64,000 nucleotides of DNA, taken from contig OZ022259.1 in assembly GCA_963978905.1 (NCBI GenBank), positions 30,543,994-30,607,993 on the forward strand, read 5' to 3'. Below, one piece after another: positions 26,801 through 35,800 of this stretch (positions within the stretch are counted from its first letter, which is position 1; every line of letters begins with the position of its first letter). This DNA is from Trichostrongylus colubriformis (lineage: Eukaryota; Nematoda; Chromadorea; Rhabditida; Trichostrongylidae). The notes under the pieces were generated by a model, which was not told the origin of the DNA, did no database searches, and was given only the letters and a program-made list of their open reading frames with translations. The position numbers were made by a program, and so were the translations under genes.

Positions 26801-29800
26801 GTCAGCCTGGTTGACTAGGGTACTCCTCTCCCCATTAGTTCAGGTAGGCATATTAGGACCCCGGGAGGGCAGGCTAGGCGCGGTCCGCGATCAATGCGGA
26901 CCGCCCATAGGGCACCGTTTGCGACAGCACCGGTCCAGCTGAAGTTGAGGGAGCAGCGGCTAAAATGGTACGGGCACGTGCTGAGAAGGTCGGCAGACCA
27001 CCCAATAAGGGAAGCGGTAGAGTTCGAAGTACCCGGCAAGCGACCACGAGGAGCCCCAAAGAAAAGGTGGAGGGACGTTATCAAAACGGACCTCACAGAA
27101 GTGAAAGCCACGGCAGAAGATGCCTTGGATAGAAGAAAATGGCGGCGATTGACAAAAACGGCGGACCCCGCAACGGCGCGGGACTGACGCTAGGGAGAAG
27201 AAGAAGAAGAAGATGTCTTTTATGTGGCTTATCATAAAACCCTAGCAATTTAGGCGCTATTTAGATAGGGGAGGGACCAATGTAGGCCTTGCATACGAAT
27301 CCACATCCCGCTCCACAACTTTTGCCAAAACAGATTTCGGAGGATACAAAAAAATTGGGGAGGTAGAGCAGGCTTCGCCCTCCCAGATACTGCGAAAAGA
27401 ATATTGAGCGGACTGACATTCATGCTTCTGGTGGTCATTGCTGCAAGGTGGTGAAATCTTAGAACTGCTCTGACAATCATTGCTACCGGAACTAGGCTTT
27501 GTGGGTTTTGGCTGCTCGCAGGCCAAAAATCATCCGAATTGAGTCGTAGCTAAAGTGATATCTAGGGATGTACTTGTCTCCCGATGACATTGTTAATTTA
27601 GCTGTGCTGATTGGTCTTGACTCGAACTTCGCAAGAATTGTGGGATTTTGGTACTACGCCGCACCGTCTTGCAACAACTCCTCTCCAGATTTTTCGGGCA
27701 TTGAGCCATTCGATTGTTCCGCTTCGTGCGTCTTGTAGCTCAAAGCGTGCGCTACCCCTCACAATTCGTTCGCTGCTTTTAAGACCACTCTTACGAGTGC
27801 ATGAGACGATTTGAGCTGCGATCATCTGCGACCCACGGCGGTTGCTTTTCCTCGCCCTCCTCGTCATTGTGCCCACCAAGCCAACGAGATGGTATCGAAT
27901 TCTGCTAGCATATCATGATATGTTAGTGGGAAGGGCTTATTGATAGCATATATCACTGGAAATCATGCTGATACGCCATTTCTCCCTAGTATGGTGAAGC
28001 TTTGTCAGGGGTCAATACTTTTGCTGCACCCTGTATGTTTCCGTATGGAAAGCCTACGAAACACTGACATTGGTGATTCACTTATGACGGTAATACGCAG
28101 TGTAACTGAAACCAAAATAATTGTGAAGTCAGAATTAAGGTGACTCACCAGCACTTCCCCGCGTGCTTTCCGTGCACCGAAGACTTTAGCCCGAATGAGA
28201 CCTTGATTAGAAGGTGTCTGAAGGAACTTCACCATACTCCACTGGGGATGTTTTCTTTGGTAATCTGCAGCTTGGAGTGAGGCTTCAGCTGCAAGTGAAC
28301 GTTGATATGAGCTTTCATGAAATACCATAGATCACACTGTGAAGGTGGGAAAACGAAAAAGCACAAGACAGCATCATCTGATTCGAAGAGGATTAAAGGC
28401 AGTGTTTGGGGAAAATTCGGCAGAAAAGTAAAAGAAGTAGTGAATATGAAAGTAGAGATGCCTTGTAACAGGATAGTGAAGAAAAACGGATGGAAATGGC
28501 CAAAAACCTGAGAATAGGACCCCTCCCCATCGTTGATCCTCGATGTGGAGCCTTCCCGTGAAGAGGCGGGTGGTCCGGACGAGTGTTCCATTGGCGTGTT
28601 GCCATGTTGTAAACACGAAGAGATGTTCGAGAATGAGCAAGCATCCCTATTCTGGGGTGCGCTTCAAGCCAAAATTGAGAAAGCGGGCCGCGATACCTTC
28701 TATTCCCACCCCAGCCAATCAGTCGCTAGGAGGCGGACCGAGCACAGTAAGGCGGCTCGAGCAGAAAAGGCCGCCTCTGCCACAGCTCGGGAGCGCGCCC
28801 TTCGTGGGGGATTTCGCCGCTGATAGGCTTTCCAAACTCGTAGTTTTCGAGTGAATGGCTCCTCTCAGGGATTCTCATCACCCACATTACCCCTAACACT
28901 GTCTTTAACCGGTTCAAAATTTTAATCCTTATAAAAGAGTATAACGGGGAGAAAAGCTCAAAACTGACGCCATTCGCTGCTGTCATCAATCAGCAAGATC
29001 TCTTGGATCAGATCCAAAGGGGTTCGATCGATAATCGAGTTCACCATACGGATTAGAACCGAAGGGGATTCGTTGAAGTAGCAGACGATGATGCTTACTC
29101 GCGGAAGTGATGTCATAAATGTGTGTGGACATCTGAAATATGACGAGTGACAGGAAATTCAACAAATATTAAGAATATAAACTCAAAATTTTTGGTAAAA
29201 ATAGCTGAGTTATCAACACGGTTGAAGGATAAATCAACGCACTTAGTCCATGTCCGCTGAAAAAAAAGGCGTTTGCCAGACTCTTTCTGGTGAAATATCA
29301 TTGGGCGTTTCCACTACGCCCACGCAAAAGGGCGGAATGGCACTCTTTTGACGGAAGCCCCCGTTCCGGTGAATGAAGAGAGGTGACTGGCTGCTCGAAT
29401 CTTCGATACGAATGTTTTGGACCATGTTAAATCAGAGGGAACTGCGCCCTGCTATTGAATTCGGTGGGTTCCTTTATGGACATGTTGCAGAGCGCTAGTT
29501 CATCGCTGTTCAGGGCGAGTCCCTGCTAAAAAGACAGCTAGTCCGATCTTATAAACTGCCTAAACCAGTTTCGCCCTTTCAAAAGCTTTTCATCTTCAGC
29601 GCTGCCTTTCAAGAATAAGCAATTAGAGGCGCCCATGGCGAAGTATAAAAACAGATCTGGACTTTTTCAGTGTTCTAGGACGATTCAATCTACTTCAACA
29701 ATCATTTATTTACTTTTTTGGGCTCCATAAATCAAATGAGCTGGTCCATAACTATCAGAATTGCTTATTCGAGGGAAACAAAAGGGTCATGCTTATTCGG

Positions 29801-32800
29801 TAGGACACTCAGTCATTCACAATGGGCGCTTATCTTCAGCAAAGAGTTCGCACAGTAACGTAAGGCGTGCGATACGATGCGTTCGGGGGCGATTACCGTA
29901 ATCTACGCCTCGAGTAGGGTGCAGGACACGTTACTGCTTTAGGACCCAACCACATAAACCGGCGCTCTAAGCTTACACGCCGCTTTGCGAAATCCTGTCC
30001 TGATGATACACTCCGCTTCAACAACGACCGATTTCCCTTTCGCTTTTCCTCTTACTTCATAATCTATCTGTTACGGTACTTTTCCCCAGAAACCTTTCGA
30101 AGGTACGGATACGACGCAGAACCTCATTGTTTTGAGATAGAAACGTAATTTTCAGGCTGAAACGACTCCGAAAAATTCTTCCTAAGGGAGGAGATCGCGT
30201 AGACTGGCAACGCTCCTCCTCATTGAAGAGTGAACGGTATCAATAGTGACCCACCTTATATGAGTACTGATGCCAGGCTCCGCAATTACGCAAGTTTATG
30301 CCATATGCAAGGCCGCATTATCGCGAAATATCAGGATTATACAATTGAGTGCGAAATTCCCACATCACAAAATCCCAGTATCACAATATTGCAGAATCGC
30401 AAAGTTTGACATCGCCTAATTATGACAGGCTGGAACATTTTCAAACTTTGTCCTCTTATGTGACTGCCCATGCCTCCTTTAATTGCTCGCACGATTTAAT
30501 TACATCGTCGCGTGGAAGACCCTCAAAAAAAAACTTGTCGTTCTGGTTTTTAGCGCAAGTTCCACTTTAGGCTTCGGTTAGACCATCACTCTATGATTGA
30601 CGATGTAATACCATGAAACAGTGAGAAAAGAACGTGGGATGCAATTCACACAATGGATCCAGTTTTCTGAGGTTTTTTTTTCTAAATGTCAGGTTGTCGG
30701 GAAAGCTCTTTGGTTTTCAAAAAAATTGCTTTTTTTTCCTCAAAACTGCTTTCCAGCAATTTCTTCTGTTCACCTATATGTAGTACAAGTTCTCACGCAT
30801 CTATAGGTATTATTGTCCTTCATCTCCCGGATAACCTTTTTCGGCAAAATAAATATATCAAACGTCAATGTCATCTTCATTACCGAAGGCTTTTTTTGAA
30901 TGGCATTAGATAGGGAAGGGTAAAGATGATAATCCGATGGAGCAAGATCAGGGCTATAAGGCAGAGGAGTTAGCACTTCTCATTCAAACTCGAGAATTTT
31001 TTGGCGAGTCAATTTTTCGGCGAGTCTTCCCACATATTGAAAAAGTGACTCGCCAAAAAATTCTCGAGCTTGAATGAGAAGTGCTATCCCATCTGCCTTA
31101 TAGGCCTGATCTTGCTCCATCGGATTATCATCTTTTCCCTTCTCTATCTTACGACATTCAAAAAGAGGACATTGACCTTTGATATATTTATTTTACCGAA
31201 AAAGGTTATCCGGGGGATGGAAGGCAATAATACCTATAGATGCGTGAGAACTTGTACTACATATATATGTACAGAAGAAATTGCTGGAAAGCAGTTTTGA
31301 GGGGAAAAAGCAATTTTTTTAAAAAACGAAAGAACTTTCCCGACAACCTAATACTTTGCTAGTTGCTTCGGGACTTCACAAAATTCCAGATATGGAGTAA
31401 ATTTTCGCTAATCTCCCTCGTAGATTTGGGGAGGCTCTCACACAAACTCATATCAAGTGAAATATGCGTCAATAAGCATCTCTATTGGAATTCATATTAA
31501 ATCATGGGCTTTCATCTGGGCAATAGCTGATTCTTTCGACTGCGAACAAATGCTCGCTATAGGGGTAGCCATGTGAAAACCCTAAACAAATCGATTCACA
31601 TTTTTCATATATTGGGTTGAGGAATAAGTTCTAGAGGTTTTTTTGTTCTCTGTTTTTCACAATGTTCCTTTCATCTTTCGACGACGCTTATGTATGTTTT
31701 CGATATAGCTTTTTCTGCTCTATGAAATGCTCCTAATTGTTTTTCGATTCCTCGATTGCTTAGTGTTTATGAGGTTGGAAACGAAATAAGCTGAAGGCAA
31801 AAATTGTCATTCACGACACTTCATCTTCCTCGTCTGCCATCGAGATCAAAAAATGTATGTGCATACATCAAAAATCAAAAGTATGTGCATACGTTCTCGA
31901 TTAAGGTTTTTCAACTACAAAATGGTACTGCCTTCAATTCAATTTGCTCAAATTTTTGCTCAATTCGCTATTCTTAAGGTCACAAACACAGTACTCAGCA
32001 AAAGTGTACTTTTGGTATCTTCTCTTCCTCGCCTACCATCAAGATTGAAAAGAATATTCATATATATTAGGTTGTCCGAAAAGTAATGAGACAAATGCAG
32101 TGGTGAGATTCAACATTAAGTATTTTTGGACGTCGAAGTCGTGAGAGGACAAAATTCTGGAATTTAGTGTTTCAAGTCCAGTACATATATGCCACCGAGG
32201 GCATATGGTCCATACTGTTTTCATCTTTCACAAACGTGCTAAAGATGGATGAGAAAAAAAAGCTGTATCGGGCAGCTCTCCTTCTACACTATCGTTCAGG
32301 TAAATCCGCGGATGAGGCTCATCGGCTTTTGCTGGAAGAAATGAAGGATCAAGCACCTTCTCGAGCGACGTGCTTCAGATGGTACGGCAAGTTCGACAAA
32401 GGAGGGAAATGTCTCGAAGACTGTAGTCGTTCAGGACGTCCACTGACGCGAAAGAAGCAGCTCATACTTGCCATCTGTGAGGAACGACCTAACGTTACAG
32501 TGCGCGAGCTTGCCACCTCCTCGGGTGCTTCTAAATCACGGTACACGATGTTCTTCGTGCGTCAGGTAAAGTGGCAAAGTTGCCTCGGATTCTTCCGCAC
32601 GCTCTCAGCCCTCACGACAAGAAGAAGCGTGTTGAAGTGTGCACTTCTTGCTCAGCCGTCATCGCACGCTTTCCTGGATCGACTCCATCGTTACCATGGA
32701 TGAGAAGTATTGTGTCTACGATAACACGGTGCGCCGAAAACATTGGGTCGACTTCGATGAATTGCCGAAACCACAGCCGAAACATCCCGATCATGACAAG

Positions 32801-35800
32801 AAGGAGTTGCTCTCATTCTGGTGGGATATTAAAGGCCCGGTGTTTTGAGAACTGGTTCCAACTGGTTCTATGGTCGACTCTGAAAGATTCTGTACTCAGC
32901 TGGAAAGAGTAGCTGAAATTCTGCGTAGTCGCCGTCGTGGGAGAGGCAAAATCCTACTCCTCATGGATAACGCCAGGCCACACACGTCGAAAAGGACTCA
33001 GAGTAAGCTGAGAGAGGTAGAGATCGAACTTGTACCCCATCCACCGTACTCACCAGATCTCGCTCCATCAGACTTCCACATATTTCGTTCTCTTCAATCC
33101 TCTTTTGCTGGAAAAAAAATTCACCAATCGGAAGGACGTCGAATTAGCTGTCAACAACTTCTTGAAGTCGAAGCCTCCGGAGTTCTTTGCTAATGGAATC
33201 AGATCTCTGCCGCAAAGATGGCAGTATGTGAAGGAACACAATGGCGAATATTATAGTAAATGATATTGATTTGTAATAAAGTTACCGACGAATCACTGCA
33301 CTACGACATTTGTCTCATTACTTTTCGGACAACCTAATATAATCGGTAAAGCTTTTTTGCTTTACAAGGTGATGCAACTACTCTTTTCAATACTTTCACA
33401 GTTTGATATTACTGCGGCTTAGAAATGGGGTACACAGTAGAAGCCCACCCCCATTTTTGCAAAAAATAAGATTTCACCAAGCACTTTTATCGTACAAGGT
33501 ACCTCTCAATTACAAAAGTAGATGGCTCAGGGATGTCTTTTTATCTCATTTGATTCCATCTGACGTGAAAAAGGTCAGATTTTATGGACCTCTATGCGCC
33601 AAAAAAGCAGATTTTTTCACACAAATTACTCCATTTCTAAACCTTAAAATTTACAAACAATTAAACGATCAAAAACAGATCAAACCGTTTTGTGGAGCTG
33701 AACTATTGAAAATGCATGCGCATACATTTTTTGATCTCGATGGCAGACGAGCAAGACGAAGTGTCAGGAGTGCAAATTTTTGCCTCCAGCTTACTTCATT
33801 TTCAAACCTCATAAATATTAGGCGATCGAAGGAATCAAAAAACAGATAGTAGCGTTTTGTGGAGCAGAAAAAGCTCTATCGAAAACTCGTACAAGCTCCG
33901 TCGAAAGAAAAAGGGAACAACGTAAAAAAAAATGGAGAACAAAAACTGCGAGAACTTATTCCTCAACTCAACATTTTTTTCGTGTCTTTTTGTAGGATTC
34001 CTAAGCTGTCCATATTACTGGATAGGAAAATTGGAAGTTGCTAAAAGCATGAGCAGATCGTTTAACGACCTTTTTCGCGAACAACAGCGAGAAGCTTATC
34101 TTCGGTTGATGAAAGCTTCAATCCGTTTGTTCTTCAACATCGTACCGTTAAGCGCCTCGATTTACATTTCTCACAAGTGTCTTTCCATATTCGGCCCAAA
34201 CTACCATCTATCACTCTCTTGAAGCAAACATGGATTTGGAGGATAGGCGAAGTTGGTTCAAACGGCGGTTCCCTCTTTTGTGTTCTATACAGTGGCTTAC
34301 AGTCGTTCCCAATGACCCAACTACCTCACTAAAAAAGCCGCCGCTAGACCCCATCCGAATGAGGTTGCATAAATCGTTTAATGCAAGGATTATATTCTTC
34401 TCTCAGAAACACCTCGATTGACCCAAATTCGAGCGAAAACGTCACCGACCATCCCTTGGTCACCCACGGCGGAGCAGCCGATCGGCAAACAATGGATCAG
34501 AGAGATGGTCAATAAGTGGAAGTCTAATGGGATAAAGTGCAGTGCGACCAAGAATAAGGAAATAGAACGAAAAACAATCGGTTAAAAAAGGAGGGAATTA
34601 ATTTGAATGCAAAAAATAGCGTGAGAAGTTAAGGCTAGGCCGAAAATGCTTGACAAATTTGCTAAAACAAGCAAAAAAGAGAAAAAACTCAATAGAAACT
34701 TTCTAGTAATTTAGTGGAAACAAGACTATCAAATGAAAAACAAAAATCTTCAAAACAAACTGGAATATGAAGGACATGACACATGACAACTTTAACAGAA
34801 TTTTAAAGCGCGATCACGAAGACGAGATTTCACGGTGGAATGATAAAAATCCAACAAAAACAAAAAAAATTGAAGCAAAAACAATAATATCCATTCACTT
34901 ACTGTGAGTTTCGTGAATCGGGAATTTTCCGCCGATAACCGATTCGATCACTCAATAGCCCGTTGAACTGATATTTCTCGAAGAGCGCTTTTTTCTGTTC
35001 CTGGAACCGGTTGTGCAAATCAGTCCGCGCAGAACTACAAAAAAGCACAAAGATTCAGAGAAGGAAAATAGAAAACAACCGTTTACATTTAGCGATTCAT
35101 TTTTTGTCTGAAGATAGATTCATATGGGAGAGGTGGTGTAGTGACAAGTGGCGCACACTCCCACTCTCTTGAAGCGGGAATCAAATCTCGTATTAATGTC
35201 CGCCCAGGCCCACCAAGCCCAGCATCCCTATGGGGTATGTGAATTTTCACCAAACTCATATGGATGGATAAAAACACTGATCTGTACAGGCTCCCCTCCC
35301 CCCGCAAGCCTATGCATAGGCCAAAACGCATTCACCCGCCCTCCACGATTGTGACATCCCGAAAAAGGGCCTGATTAGCGTCAAAGACCTTCTCCTAATT
35401 TTCCGCTTCAAGTACATTCATAGGATATTCTACTAAGATGACCATTCAATAATGATGATATAATATTATGAAATAGTATCTGTACAATGATTATATAGTA
35501 AAATATATGCATATAAATAAATGAACGGTTGTTGGATATAATGTTATCTAACTTTGTGGCAGGGAGCTAGTAGAGGGTGGAAGAGTTTCACACTCGGACG
35601 GCATTACTAGCCACTATTCCTCGTTTTTCCAATCCCCCATAGTAATGATTGCGAAGGAAAGTATTCAGACTTTTTCACAACCTAAAAAAGGGAAACACAA
35701 ATATGTACCCCTATCTCTTCGTATGGTATCAGATGCGTGACGCATCTCTATAAAATTTGTTGTGAATCATTGCTGTGAAGGGCAGTTCAAAACATCAGCA

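Larger units (their letters stand above)
21958..26926 (+). mobile_element. LTR retrotransposon (BEL/Pao-like), gag-only, nested in RTE
   Basis: A 4,969-bp element with two 670-bp LTRs (TG...CA ends) and a 5-bp target-site duplication GCACC at 21953-21957 and 26927-26931. A primer-binding site follows the left LTR without a gap, and a short purine tract (26247-26256) precedes the right LTR. The 3.6-kb interior encodes only a gag-like zinc-knuckle protein. I see no protease, reverse transcriptase, RNase H or integrase, so it is non-autonomous. Zinc-knuckle pattern, tRNA-Gly primer site and 5-bp duplication suggest BEL/Pao; Gypsy cannot be excluded without pol. Confidence 0.9.
19441..27187 (+). 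pseudogene. RTE endonuclease-reverse transcriptase, broken
   Basis: The N-terminal part (about 19555-20330) is an APE-type endonuclease with [32 protein letters not shown] and TQHRPLL. The reverse transcriptase (about 20772-21659) shows [45 protein letters not shown] and the catalytic YADD. Defects: a TAG at 20344-20346; a frame change with loss of linker sequence near 20760-20772; a frameshift near 21653; and insertion of the LTR element at 21957/21958. The reading frame resumes exactly after the right target-site duplication (26927-26931) and ends with TGA at 27185-27187. Inactive. Confidence 0.93.
19260..27211 (+). mobile_element. RTE-clade LINE, 5' complete, interrupted by an LTR element
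   Basis: A non-LTR retrotransposon flanked by a 15-16 bp target-site duplication (GATGTCTTTTATGTGG at 19244-19259 and 27212-27227). It ends in an (AAG)n tail at about 27194-27211, as is usual for RTE. Without the nested LTR element and its duplicated 5-bp target it would be about 2.98 kb, a normal size for RTE. It lies antisense in the largest intron of the GalNAc-transferase. The flanking duplication proves that everything from 19260 on, including a tRNA-like head, was inserted as one unit. Confidence 0.93.
31612..33972. mobile_element. Large foldback element hosting a mariner insertion
   Basis: The left end TTGGGTTGAGGAATAAGTTC (from 31612) is matched in inverted orientation at 33951-33972. 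Inverted similarity continues inward, for example 31740-31870 against 33715-33850, including a shared GAGATCAAAAAATGTATG-like block. The centre is occupied by the mariner at 32067-33337. The end sequence resembles mariner termini, so I infer an older mariner-derived foldback, later invaded. Confidence 0.7.
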
